The notes beneath the pieces were generated by a model. It did no database searches and was not told the DNA's origin. It saw only the letters and a program-made list of their open reading frames with translations. The position numbers and the translations under genes are program-made. From Halichoerus grypus (taxonomy: Eukaryota > Chordata > Mammalia > Carnivora > Phocidae): a stretch of DNA of 64,000 bases. Numbering within the stretch: position 1 is the first letter of the stretch; the number at the start of each line of letters is the position of its first letter. The stretch is from NCBI RefSeq assembly GCF_964656455.1, contig NC_135714.1, forward strand, positions 126,908,131-126,972,130, written 5' to 3'. Below, piece by piece: positions 45,361 to 57,207 of the stretch.

Positions 45361-46599
45361 TTATTGGAGAAAATGAAAGGTTATTTTGAGATTGCCTGAC
45401 AATCTCTTTGGAGTGATTTTGGGAATGCAAATGTAATCATTGGTAAAAATTTCTGTTAAAAACAAAGAGTTCATTGTAGTTCACCCAGGTTTAACATCAA
45501 CAGTGACATCATATTGCTAGTATGTACCCTAGATATAATATGATGAGAAGGATACTTTATCTCTGTTGCCTTCTTCCCCAAACCCCAGCCTAACCAGGAG
45601 AAAAAACTCAAATTCCAATCCATGCTACAAAATACCTGACCATTGTTCCCCTCAAAAGTGTCAAGATCATCAAAATCAAGGAAAGTCTGAGAAACTATCA
45701 CAGCCAAGAAGAGTCTAAAGAGACATGACAACAAAATATAATGAGATCCTGGAATAGAAAAAGGAAACTTGGGAAAAACTGAAAAAATCTGAATGACGTA
45801 TGGACTTTGGTTAATATTGATTCACTAATTGTAATAAGTGTACCATATGAATATAAGATGTTGATAATAAGGGAAACTGGGTGTGGGATATATGGGAACT
45901 CTACCATTTTCACGAATTTTCTGTAAATCCTATTCTAAAAAAGAATCTCTTGAAAGGGTACATCTCATGCTGTGTTTTTACCTCAATAAAATTTTTGAAA
46001 AGGGGAATTTAAGTATTGACAGGAGCTATTGGAACACAAGATGAGAAAAAAATGAATATAGATAATTCTGAATATAAAGATTTTGGAAAAATGGATTTTA
46101 ACCATTATTCTCACAGGCTCCCTCCCATATTCATACTCTCTCCTCCTTCTCCTCCTCCCTCGCTTTCTTCCTTCACTCCCTCCCTCATATACACAGACAT
46201 ACATACACACATACCCCAGCCCCAGAAACTGAGTGTTCATATTTGTCTATACAAACATGTGTGGAAGGAGGGAACACCAATGACATGCAAGGACAAAAAA
46301 AGAAAAAGAAAAAGAAAAACAAAAGAAAACAAAAACAGAAAAAAAAACAATTGAGAAAGAGTAAAGAACAGCATGAGGGATGAGGTCAGCTAAATCAGTT
46401 GTGAAAGTGCCAACTCATCTTTCCTCCAGCAGGAATGAACGGGGATATTTAGGTTAGGATATTAGCTTGATTTAATTTATTTTTTTGAAATTCAAAAAGT
46501 ACACATTTATATTTGTATAAGATATTTCAGAAGGACACAGGGCAGAAGACATTTCCTTTGGACTGGTTGATTCCACAGGAAGACAAGTATGAGGAAATA
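45361..46599. other. Unassigned sequence with CT-rich tract
   Basis: No gene recognised. A pyrimidine-rich stretch lies at about 46109-46187 (CTCC/CTTC motifs) and a purine-rich A(G/C) tract near 46293-46350. The overlapping frames 45983-46240 (minus) and 46016-46354 (plus) come from these low-complexity tracts. Confidence 0.55.
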
Positions 46600-46700
46600 G
46601 GATATCTTTCTTGTCTACTGCTATAACCTTATTACTTGAGATAATCCTGACATATAGTAGGTACTCAAAAAATGTTTTTTCATGAATGAATATACAACAA
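46600..46700 (+). mobile_element. LINE L2 3' end
   Basis: 'ttgtctactgctataacctt' and 'ctgacatatagtaggtactcaaaaaatg...catgaatgaata' match the L2 terminus. Confidence 0.7.
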
Positions 46701-46859
46701 ACATCTGTGTGACACTGTGCTGATGGCAAGGAGTTCAATGAACATTGTCATACTCATGCCTCTTGAGAATGGTCTTGAGGACTCTCAAGGTCATGATCTA
46801 GTAATGGACATAACCAGAGCTTGAACCAGCTCTGAGTGCAAATTTCATGTTCTTTCATG

Positions 46860-46945
46860 GCTGAGCTGTTGCTTTAATCCCTTTTGTGTCCTTAGTGCTT
46901 TATAAGTAATAGGTATTCTACAAGTATTTGTTAAAATGAATACCT
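46860..46945 (+). mobile_element. LINE L2 3' end fragment
   Basis: 'gtgtccttagtgctttataagtaataggtattctacaagtatttgttaaaatgaata' matches the L2 terminus. It is a second L2 end in the same orientation about 250 bp after the first. Confidence 0.65.
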
Positions 46946-49900
46946 TCTTTGCATAAATGTTATTTTTGAGCATTTAGTAGATAATTTGTTCTAGACTTTG
47001 TCAATCCAGAGGAGCAAGTGTTTGTAGCTACAATATTCTTAAGCATTTGCTCATAACCATAGATGTTGGCTTTACTCAGTTACTAGGTTAAAGGCAACAA
47101 TGAGCCTAATTAACAATTTTGGTCATGAGTATATTTTCATCTGAAGTTATTCATTTTTAAAATTACCATACTCAGTCACTGCTTTGTTATATATAGGACT
47201 TAGCATACATAATATGAGCCTATGTATAATACATATGCCTAAGGTATATATGCATGTGTGCACATACATGTATTTGTATACATACATATATATGTATATA
47301 CAGTTTACACACACACACACACACACACCCCAACTGGCCATCTGTGTCTGACTTTGCAGGACTGGTGGGCTGGGATCCCTTCAGGAGATACTGTAAGAAC
47401 ATAGTCCTGCTTCAGTCTCCGTGGATAGAAATGAGTAGGGGACACTTGCCAATGGTTTTGGTACTCCAAAGACTGTGGCTCTGGAAACCATGCAGGTCCT
47501 TGGCATGGACCTTGAAATAACTGGAAGATAAGTTTAATGAGTGCTGCAATCCAACAGTTATGAAGATGGGAGAAAAGAGCTGCTGTAGTTTGGACAGAAA
47601 TGTTACTAAGACGTCACAAAGGAAGGAGGCCTGCAAGTATTCAGGTACAGAGATAGCTATTAAATAGTGGTTAGCTTATACAAACTTGGACATTAAAATA
47701 ATTACTGCCAAGAAATGTCTAGGAGGAAAAAACAAGCTTCTCTGACATAGGGAAAATCACCTGTGGATTAACAAGTGACTAATAATCCTGGCTGGTTTGG
47801 ATTTACTGAAAGTTAAAGGGATTGGTGTGAATGTCATTACTTAATTTTCTTGATAAATGGTTGATAACCAGTATTAGCAAGAAAGTTTTGCAATAGTAAA
47901 TTTCAGCTTTAAGAAATAGCAACCAGTCCTCTACACACCATTATTTAATAATAGTGATGGTTTCTCATGGTTAGGAGTACAACAAATCTTAGCCGGCTCT
48001 AACTGTTACTCTGAAATCTCTCTCTTCCTTTCAGGTGGTCATGGGACAAAATTATCCTGAATCTGTTTTCTTCCAAGACCTTACAAACCAGGCAACTGGG
48101 ATTGGCTGGTGGTTAGTTACAGCCTGGGACAAGAAATTTGAGAAAATTTTAGTGGGAGGCAGAGGGCCAAAGGGAAATAATAAAAAAAAAAAAGACAGAA
48201 CAAAACCAAAACCACACATTCAATACATTTAAGAAATTATTTCTCATCATTTTCAAATCCTCTCTGAATTAAAAGTATGATCGATGAGTGGAGCTTTAGG
48301 GAAATGAAGTAGTCTTCAAATTATAGCTTTATGAAGCTTCAAATTCTGCAACGAAAATTTTAGACAATTGGAATCAAATTGATTCAATTACCACTAAGCT
48401 AGAAGTAGCAACTTTTATAATTTTCTGATTAAATGGGTTATTTCCAAAGTCTTTGCTTTGATAAAATATTTCCTTCATGGTTCTCATTGAGTTTTCTCTT
48501 TCTAGGCTGAAGGGTTTTGAAATTAAGATCTTTGTGTCATCTTTATAGGTTTCTCATTGCTTTATCCGTGGTAGGAATTTGGGGTACCCATCTGTAAATC
48601 TTTCTGTCTCACATGGTTGCACATGGTAGGAGCTCCATAACTAAGTGAGGCTGAGAAAGTGGCAATGCTTGCCTTGTAGACGGTGAAATGCTGTTGTCAT
48701 TTCCTTTCTTCATCCCAGGGTTTGATATCTATATAACTTTGAAATACATTAATTGAGTTTTATCTGTGGGAATACCGGATGCAATGAACCAAATTTGGAA
48801 TTGCTGAAGTTTAGTTTAATTAATGAGTCACAAATAATTGCCTTGAAAATCAAGACTATTTTTGCTGTAACTCTACTTCTAAGATAGGGCAGAGCTGCCT
48901 CCATAAGATTTTTTTATTATTATTCCAGAGATGTAAAGAGGCTAAAGTAGGGAGAAGAAGCAATAAATATGGAGCACATCCATTATGACTTAGTCAAGGG
49001 AAGTTGGACACTGCCCTGAAAAAACCCACATCAAAAGTGTAAAAAAAATTTTAAAAAAGTGTGCACTGACATTGCTTTATGGTCCTCAGCCATTTATCTC
49101 AGCTCTCTTGAACGTAGCACATTGCTGAAAATATGTTTTTCCAAATTTTATTTCACTCTCAAGATAGTCCTGGAAACAAGTTAATCATTATTTCTGGAAG
49201 AAATTGAAATTAATATTACTCTTGAGGATCAGGAGAGAGCAGGTGAAACCCAGAAAGCATAATGTGCTTCATATGGTCGGGAATCCAATACCAAACCAAT
49301 CATGTTGTGGCATCTGAAATTAAATCTTATTGTTCCTATTTGTAATAGTGTTTCCTCTCCTGTACTGCCTCTGTGCCTTGAATAAATGAGGGTGCTCACA
49401 GCTGAACTGATTGCTATGGTTACAGGCAATCTGTGTTACATCTCAAGGAAGTGGAAAAAAAAAAAGGGGTAGTTTGAGGTAAACATTACCCCTCTTTTAC
49501 AGAGGACAGTTCTCTCACAACTGCGCTCCTGACTCAGGCGTCTGTTGAAAATATACGAGGAATGCATTAAGGCCCGAGTTCTCACCCGCCCCCCTGCCCT
49601 ACTCACAAATGCCTACCCTTGATGCCCAATCCTATTATCATCTCCAGAGGATGAGCTAACTTGGTTTCCGGAGTTTGGGGTTTGGGAGCAGGATTAGAGT
49701 TGCAGACACAAAGAAATCTGTGAGACCTGTAAAGTTATATTTATTATTATAACGTATTTGGTAAGCAATGGTTTTGTTACTGGCACCAGCCAATTGAGCC
49801 CTAATACTTCCGATGTTGCAATAGCTAGCACTAACAACCCTGGTACTAACATTGGTGTGTGCCTGTACTCTGCCATGCCTCTGTCCCCAGGGCTGGATGG

Positions 49901-49960
49901 GGACTCAGGCTGTTATGTTCTGTGGGTAAAGGGTTGGTCTCCATGCCGTGTGTTTAGTTG
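46946..49960. other. Unassigned sequence, mostly single-copy-looking
   Basis: It contains the (CA)n tract at 47307-47329. A splice-acceptor-like site ('ctctctcttcctttcag', AG at 48033-48034) precedes an open frame at 48035-48232, but I see no donor, no protein family and no conservation evidence, so it is not called an exon. Nothing else recognised. Confidence 0.5.
47307..47329. repeat. (CA)n microsatellite
   Basis: About 11 perfect AC units, preceded by a TA/CATA-rich stretch from about 47230. Confidence 0.93.
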
Positions 49961-49964
49961 AGTC

Positions 49965-50080
49965 CACCTCCTAAGCATGTATCGAGAGCCTACTCTTAGC
50001 CAGATGCTCTCCTAGGTTCTGGAAATGGGAAAATGAATAGGTCTTTTCCTTCTTGGAGAGTTGTCAGATAATTAGTATCT
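49965..50080. repeat. Old L2-like fragment
   Basis: 'aagcatgtatcgagagcctactcttagccagatgctctcctaggttctggaaatgggaaaatgaatag' matches the common 'ttgagcgcctactatgtgccaggca..ctaggtgctggg' antisense end. Confidence 0.55.
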
Positions 50081-50905
50081 TTCCAAGTTTGAAGAGTGGG
50101 CTATGAGAGACTCCTTTAGAGGGTTTGTTTTGTTTTGCTTTGCTTTTTGTTTGCTTGTTTTTAGATTTTCCAAAGAACTCAGCTGTGGCTGAGAGCTGTT
50201 TTTCTGTTAAGAGAAAGGTTGCAGGTATAGAGACCATGATCAACACTAATGTTTCAAAGATCCTACAGGCTCAAGCTAGAATTCTACTTCTTACTTGATA
50301 CATTTTTCTACATATTTTAATCCATATTTTATGTTTCCTTGGGTCTCTCCTTTTAGTTTATTTTTTCCTTTGTTCTCTTCTTGCCCTGTTGATAATATAT
50401 TTATAGATGATTTTAAACGCCCCCTTTTCTGTCTTAGTTTAGATAGATAATTCCTTGGTAATTGTAGCTCTGTTGAAATTGGAATTGAAATAGGGAAGTT
50501 AATGTTGTAATTCATTACTAATGAGTTCATACTTTTCTTTGCATAAGAAAGATATTAATGGCATAAACTAAGCTGACTGGCTTTGCTCTCTGGAAGGAAG
50601 AGGTTTTATTTCTTGGTTACAAATCCAGCTTTGGGCAAGGGTTTCTGTTTTGTACAAAGCATATTTTAAGCCTGATTCTGTTGGGCAGGAGGTGATATAA
50701 GGAAAGCTCAGTGTTTGAGGTAAATTGGTCAGTACCAGATCTTGATGGAGATGTATTCATTCTCCTGTTGGTTTAGAGTGGTCTGGTCTGTCCTGTAGCA
50801 AAAGGTCAATATTCAAACTTGGATATGGGCAGAGAATCTCGTTGTTCCGACAGTGAAGGAAGAGAAGCCATTGAGAACTGGGCACAAAAATTTAGCTTCC
50901 ATATC
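50081..50905. other. Unassigned sequence
   Basis: T-rich stretch near 50125-50165. No gene or repeat recognised. Confidence 0.55.
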
Positions 50906-50925
50906 AGAAGTCAAAGATTTTTAAA

Positions 50926-51107
50926 AGATTTTTTTTTATTTGAGAGAGAGAGTGAGAGAGAGAGAGAGCACAAGAGGGGGGAGTGGGAGAGGGAGAAGCA
51001 GACTCCCTGCCGAGCAGGGAGCCCGATGTGGGACTCGATCCTGGGACTCCAGGATCATGACCTGAGCCGAAGGCAGTCGCTTAACCAACTGAGCCACCCA
51101 GGCGCCC
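50926..51107 (-). mobile_element. Can-SINE, young, minus strand
   Basis: Complete element. Perfect 19-bp TSD 'gaagtcaaagatttttaaa' at 50907-50925 and 51108-51126. The plus-strand frame 50819-51148 runs through it and is not a gene. Confidence 0.97.
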
Positions 51108-51126
51108 GAAGTCAAAGATTTTTAAA

Positions 51127-51769
51127 GAGCTATCTAGGAGAATTTTAATATTGATTTAAGAATTTCAGCACATTTAACACTCATGCCAGTTACTTTCCTC
51201 CTTCCTCTGCCAAAGTGGGATAACTTCTTTGTTTTTTTGTGGTTTTTTTGGTCCCAAATAGCACATTGTTTCGTATTAGGCTGTTCAGATAAGTGTGATT
51301 GTTTGATTTCAGAAGGGCCCTTCTGTCTCTTCAGTTCATCCTGGTATTAGTTAGGTTATTTTACTTTCTGGAAGGATGTGAAAAGAAAAAATTCAGTGTA
51401 AAATTGGGGCTGTCTTTTGGCTTTTAGGCCACACTGTTTGACCCTTGCATTTGCTTGTGACAGTGCTCCTACTAACTTACAATTGGACAGAGCTATTTAT
51501 TCATGCAATGGAGGAAATCTATGAATAGCAAGAGTTTGGGTTGAATTATTAAGAGTACATTTTTTTTTTTTTTGCAAAACTACTTTGGATCATAATTTTT
51601 AGAGCCCTAACACTTCACTGTGTCAATTTCCTTGCTTTTTGAGGATAATGACTATGAAAAGTATTAATCCGTTTCAGAAATGGGAATATTTGGAAACCTA
51701 GTAGATCTTTGGGGTTTTATGCAGCAGTTAGTTGTGCTTTAGGGCCACACTTTCTCTCCTCTCTCTCTC

Positions 51770-51805
<36 letters not shown>

Positions 51806-52869
51806 TCAAGCATCTTAGAAAGCAACCCAATATGAAATTTACTCATGGCAGTCCACATGAACAGAAAGTAACTGGCAAGGATTCACTTCTAAGGAAGCTT
51901 TATAGAGATGTTTGGCTTTCTGGGACAAAATTTTCGGGGAAGTTTGTGGAAATGATCGAAGATTAGGCATAATGGCTTAGTGGGTATTGAAGCAACTATA
52001 AGAAGACATTTCATATAAAATGAATAATAATGTAGCATTTAACAGGCCCCAAACATCAACACAGGAGTAATCTATATTAAGATACTGGAGTTATATATTA
52101 GTTTCCCAAAATGAGCTCTTGAGCTGTGCCTTAGCTATTTATTAAAATTAAAACAGAAATAGTTCATCTTTTCGTTATTTCATTGCTTAAGCCAAGAGGA
52201 CTTAGATGCCTTCCTTGAATATGGAATTCTTTCCAGCACTCCCACAAACAAATTGAAGGAGATTATGGGTTTGGTGTGCATGCTGGTCAACCAGCCGCAT
52301 CCTCTACAGGTTCTTCGAAATATTTTGTTTTTCTCAGGAGGTTTATTTCTGACTCTCAATTTATAATGTGGACATTGGCTAGGTATCCCAAAATTGAGAG
52401 TAGGTAGCTAAAATATTCCAAAACAGGCAAACAAAAAAAAAGAAGTCTGAGCTGTTCTGTTTGTTGATTGGAAAGGGGATTGTTTTATGTTTTCCACCAA
52501 ACACTTCACATTCACTCCCTGCTTTCCTCATCCCCTGAGTAACCGTAAAGGATGACTTTCTCTTTATAAATTTAAATGCTTGTCTTAAAACTTAATAAAA
52601 TGTTCAATGCAAACTAGGCTTTTTCTTCCTGGTTTTATGTTTGTACTATTTCTTTAATCTTTACTTTTTTGGTTTCACTAGCCTCTGCAATCACGTATAA
52701 AACCAGAATCCAAATCAATATTTAATGGTGTCATTTTAACAAAAAGACAGAGCCCTACTTTTCATGTAGCTATTCTTAAGAGCTAAGTCTTCATGTAACT
52801 ACATTCATAGAAGAAACATGGTTCTGTTAAAATGGTCCTTAGAGACTAGTCAATAAATACAAATTCTGG
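51127..52869. other. Unassigned sequence with compound microsatellite
   Basis: No gene or named interspersed repeat recognised. The CT/CA tract at 51752-51803 is listed separately. Confidence 0.55.
51752..51803. repeat. Compound (CT)n(CA)n microsatellite
   Basis: About 10 CT units, a short TTT step, then about 14 perfect CA units. Confidence 0.95.
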
Positions 52870-52975
52870 AAGTGAAACTTCCATTAGATGTCTGACAAGA
52901 TGGTAAACTTTTCTAGGTCTCTGTTTTCTCATACTGACAAATGAGAATGTTGTGCTAGATGTTTTCCCATTTTTT
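52870..52975 (+). mobile_element. Probable MIR fragment
   Basis: 'acttttctaggtctctgttttctcatactgacaaatgagaatgttgtgctagatg' recalls the MIR core ('..cctcagtttcctcatctgtaaaatgag..'). Confidence 0.5.
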
Positions 52976-53649
52976 TTTTTTACCCTATTCTATGGTTTGG
53001 AAATTTATAACCCCCAGAGGGTGATTAAAATAATTAAAAATTCTCAATTCCTACCCAAAGTACTATCATTATATTAACCAAGATGTTAGAAGTATACCTC
53101 TTTGAAAGGAATATTCTTAATTCAGTTAAACTAAGGCTTTCAAGAATCCCACGTTTAATAGTTCAAATTGAAAAAGCCATTCACTTCAAACTAAAAGAAA
53201 ACATTTCTAAAAAGGCTGTGGTGAGTAGTATTTGGGATTTGTGGACATCTGGAATGAAACCCCTTCCACCTTTTCATTTCTCTTCTTCCCACCCCAGGAA
53301 TCCCAAAGCCAGCATGCTCTTAAACTTCTTATTTCTGGATTGTAAATACATAGGTAATGGAGTTAGAGTATTCACTCTGAAACCCCCATGGTCACAAGAG
53401 TCTTGAAGTAATGTTTATAACAAGAAACACAAAAAACCCATCTCTATTCAAAAATAATATTTTAAAAGAGCATTATGAAATTTTTTTAAGGGCTATCTTA
53501 ACTAAAAAATCATTGCTAACAGAACTCTTAAAGGCTGACAGTAAAAGACATTTTCTATATTTGCTAGAACAAAATTCTTTAAGTTATTATAATATTTGGA
53601 AAAAAGAAAATCTGATTTAGTTAACACTTATATTCAAAAAGTGTTAATT
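52976..53649. other. Unassigned sequence
   Basis: Two adjacent plus-strand frames (53083-53406, 107 codons; 53411-53620, 69 codons) are lysine- and serine-rich and match nothing I know. No repeat recognised. Confidence 0.5.
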
Positions 53650-53830
53650 TGGAACCTACCATGTTCTAGGCACTCTGGCAGATGCTTGATTTTCATCTGG
53701 TTTAATTCTCACAGTGATACTATAAAAAAAAAACAGTATTATATGTAATTTTTCAGATTATGAAAGTGAGCATCGGTAAATGCACTTGCCCAAGCATTTA
53801 AACTGAGTCTTTTGACTCCAATGATCACAA
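53650..53830 (-). mobile_element. MIR
   Basis: 'acctaccatgttctaggcactctggcag', 'tggtttaattctcacagtgatactat', 'cagattatgaaagtgagcatcggtaaatgcacttgccc' follow antisense MIR. Confidence 0.82.
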
Positions 53831-54202
53831 ACAACCATCATCTGAATTCTTTTTTTCCCTAAGAAATTAAATTATTCAAGTTCTCACAATTACTAATGGT
53901 GTGCTAACCAAGTATTATCTAAGGGAAGCTCTACACTAAAAAAGACAAATGATTTGGAAGTAATATATCAAAACAGCCAGCTGATCTGTTGCAATTAGAG
54001 AAGCTGTATGTAAATGGATTCACTTAGGTAAGCACTCTCCTTATGGGTTTGCCCATGCCATAGTAATTTGCTTAGCTAGCCCTTTTTTAAGAGATAGTGT
54101 AAAGATAAACATCAACTCGTATCTCAGCAATTACTGGATTAATTAAATCCATATCAGTTTGGATTTATCTTTATGTCATTATGGAAAATACCACAATTAT
54201 TA
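53831..54202. other. Unassigned AT-rich sequence
   Basis: Nothing recognised before the MER2 element. Confidence 0.6.
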
Positions 54203-54204
54203 TA

Positions 54205-54739
54205 CAGTTGACCCTTGAACAATGTGCTGATCCCCCATGCAGTAAAAAATCTGCATATAACTTTTGACTCCCCCCAAATTTAACTACTAATAGCCTGATA
54301 ACATAAATGGTTGATTAACACATATTTTGTATGTGGTATGTATTATATACTGTTTTCTTATAGTAAAGTAAGCTGCAGGGTGCTTGGGTGGCTCAGTTGG
54401 TTAAGCATCTGTCTTCAGCTTAGGTCATGATCCCAGGGTCCTGGAATCAAGCCCCGCATTAGGCTCCTTGCTCTCTGGGGAGCCTGCCTCTCCCTCTGCC
54501 TCTGCCTGCCACTCCCCCTGCTTGAGCTTCCCCTCTCTCTGTCAAATAAATGAATAAAATCTTAAAATAAATAAATAAACAAACAAACAAAATAAAGTAA
54601 GCTACAGAAAAGAAAATGTTATTAAGGAAATCATAAGGAAGAGAAAATACATTTACAGTACTGTGCTGTATTTATTGAAAAAAGACTGTGTTTAAGTGGA
54701 CCATTACAGTTCACATCCATGTTGTTTAAGGGTCAACTG
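54205..54739. mobile_element. MER2-like (Tigger-derived) DNA transposon, split by a SINE
   Basis: Terminal inverted repeats 'cagttgacccttgaacaa' (54205-54222) and 'ttgtttaagggtcaactg' (54722-54739), flanked on both sides by the TA target dinucleotide (54203-54204 and 54740-54741). This is the mariner/Tigger signature. Without the SINE the element is about 305 bp, near the usual MER2 size, and has no transposase. Internal palindromic match: 'gactccccccaaatttaactactaatag' on one side and 'ggaagagaaaatacatttacagtact' on the other. Confidence 0.9.
54379..54592 (+). mobile_element. Can-SINE nested in MER2
   Basis: Head 'gtgcttgggtggctcagttgg' to a tail of AAATA and AAAC units. TSD 'taaagtaagctgcag' (54364-54378) and 'taaagtaagctacag' (54593-54607), 14/15, both copies being MER2 sequence. 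Confidence 0.95.
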
Positions 54740-54741
54740 TA

Positions 54742-56472
54742 GTTATATTCTAAGAGATCAGTTCATCTTGGATGTTAAGGTTGTATGATATTAAACCGCT
54801 GTCTTGGAACATGGTAAAGTTGTTATAGAAAACACATTTGTCCACTTTTCAAAGTTCACAATAAGGAAGCATTTCTTTGATTTACATGAAAAAGTGAATA
54901 AAGCTTTACAATTTTAAAATATATTTTAACACTCAGAGAACTCAGGAATCAGTGCCCAAATTCCTATTTTAACATCCAAAAATGTCCAAAAGAGTGGGCA
55001 CTAGATTGATTTGCTTCTCTTTAAGCCTGTCTGATTGATTAATAAAACATTTTCAAAGAGAGAAATGTCTTGCTGCGTGGTCTTTCTGGGCCCTGCCTGG
55101 AGGAAGTACACCTTGGAGGGAGTGGTTTATTAGGAAGAAGAATGAAGCTTTTCACCAGCATTGTGTCTACTATTCAGCACCTGCCTGATTGCTGGAACCA
55201 GAATGCTGGGAAGGCCCAGATACTCTGATATGGACATGCAGGGTCATATGCTCGCTGTCCAGTCAGAGGGGAATTGTCTTTTTCCCTTTATCCCTATGCA
55301 GAAAGGCATGGACCAACAGTGTGATGGGAAAAACCAAGTTACAACTTAAAAAACAAAACAGAAAGAGATACCTTAATTAAGTGTGATTTAATAGAAACAA
55401 ATTCATATTCATCAAAACACCATAATTGTAGCTTATTTCTCTGACAGCAAGAAAACTGATCTCAAGCAAAGTCTACCCATTGAAGAAGACTGGGTGTACT
55501 CTTATCCTTGACTGACTGCAACCTGGATTGAGATGAAGCATATTCATCAAAAAAACTCAGCTAAGAGGGTTATCTTTCCATCTTTTCAAAGATCTGTCTG
55601 ATGCTTCATGGAGTGACTTCATAAAAGTTTGATCCTCTACACACACATTTCTCTATCCCAAAGGACTGTGGGAAACAAGAATGAACCAAGATATTTCTTA
55701 CTTTCATTGAAAGCTGGACAGGAAAGATTTGAAGGAATACCACTCTTTCTGAGTCTCTTCAGTGAATAAAAGAAAGAAAACAAAACAAAAACAAAAACAC
55801 ATACCTCTAGGTTCAGTCATCCTCCTGTTTAAATCTCTGAGAATGCCCTCACTGATCTCTCTTATTCCCCAGGAAACACCTGCCTCTCCAGTTGGCCCTT
55901 TGTTGGTTAACAACAGTGTGTCAAGGGGAAATAGCATTTCCTCTGTGTTAGATGTTTCTTTGTTAGAGCTGTATCACATTCAGGCATTTTTCTTCCCTTT
56001 TTTTGATGGAGGAAAAATGCAGGATGATGAGAAAGAACTGATTGACATCACCAGATTGTCTTTGAATTATAAAGCCATTCCAGTCAGATCACTAAGGCTT
56101 GAATATGCCTTAGGCTCAGAGACTTAATTGGAGTTTTCTCTTGCAGTTCCATTTCCTTCTTGAAGGTTACCGAATTAGGGCTAATAGATAGAGAAAGGGT
56201 ATTCCAGAACATTACATTTAATTTGGTGAGATTGTCCATTTTGTAATATTCATGTCTCTCAGCCCCTTCACACACACTTCTGTTGATGCTTGAAATACTT
56301 ACAAGTACTTTTTTAGTACAGTAAAACTTTGATAGTATTTCCCAAAAACTTCTTGGGGACTGTAAGAGTAAAGATTTACACCCAATAGGTTCCCTTTCAT
56401 GCCTTTGTTTCCAGTGACTTTTGAAGCTCTCATGCTTATTGTTAGTAATCAGAGTGTTGATGGCTTAGCCTT
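54742..56472. other. Unassigned sequence
   Basis: A 121-codon plus-strand frame (55762-56127) begins in a low-complexity K/Q-rich run and overlaps minus-strand frames. No protein family recognised and no named repeat. Confidence 0.5.
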
Positions 56473-56487
56473 TCAACTACTCTCCTT

Positions 56488-56680
56488 TTTTTTTTTTAAT
56501 ATTTTATTTATTTATTTAATACAGAGAGAGCACAAGTAGGCAGAGCAGCAGGCAGAGGGAGAGGGAGAAGCAGGCCCTCCATTGAGCAGGGAGCCCGATG
56601 TGGGGCTCCATCCCAGGACCCTGGGATCATAACCTGAGCCGAAGGCAGACACTTAACAGACTGAGCCATCCAGCTGTCCC
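56488..56680 (-). mobile_element. Can-SINE, minus strand
   Basis: Complete, ending 'gagccatccagctgtccc'. Perfect 15-bp TSD 'tcaactactctcctt' at 56473-56487 and 56681-56695. Confidence 0.96.
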
Positions 56681-56969
56681 TCAACTACTCTCCTTCTACT
56701 ATAGAGTCTGTGGTCATTTTATTCCATACTCAGGAATGAGGAATTTTTGTGATGTAAAGCAGTAACTTAAAGAAGTTCCAAGGGAGAAAAACACAAAGGG
56801 AGAATTAATGTACCCAGGTTAACATAATATAATGAATAGTTTGTTGTTGTTGTTTTTAAATGAGGCAAAAATAAATAACTTCCCTTAAAACAAATTGGGG
56901 CAAAATGACAAAAGGGTCAAAATACAGAATTCATGAGTTGGCCTGGAAAACACAAAAACAGAACAATAA

Positions 56970-57085
56970 AAATGACAACCTGATCCCTGTCCTCATGGAA
57001 CTTATGGTGTAATTATTCAAATAATTACAAAAAACAATTATTTATCTACAAACACGATAAGTGCTACAAAGGAAATCATGAACTA
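56970..57085. repeat. Old degenerate repeat (same kind as 4510-5075)
   Basis: 'gatccctgtcctcatggaacttatggtgtaattattcaaataatt' and 'aacacgataagtgctacaaaggaaat' match the 'atccctgccctcatggagcttac...aagtgctatgaaggaa' text of a common ancient repeat. Confidence 0.5.
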
Positions 57086-57207
57086 AAAATGGTTTTTATA
57101 TTTTTAAATGAGAAGATCAAAAGAAGAATGTTCTGTGACATGTAAAAATTATATAATATTTCAAATGTTAGTGTCCATAATTATAGTTTAATTTAAATGC
57201 AGTCATG

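Noticed and set aside
47254..47520. Frame across the CA tract with His/Thr repeats
   Set aside because: It is a low-complexity translation of a microsatellite; the following sequence shows no exon signals I trust.
55762..56127. 121-codon plus-strand frame
   Set aside because: It starts in an A-rich low-complexity run, with overlapping minus-strand frames and no known family.
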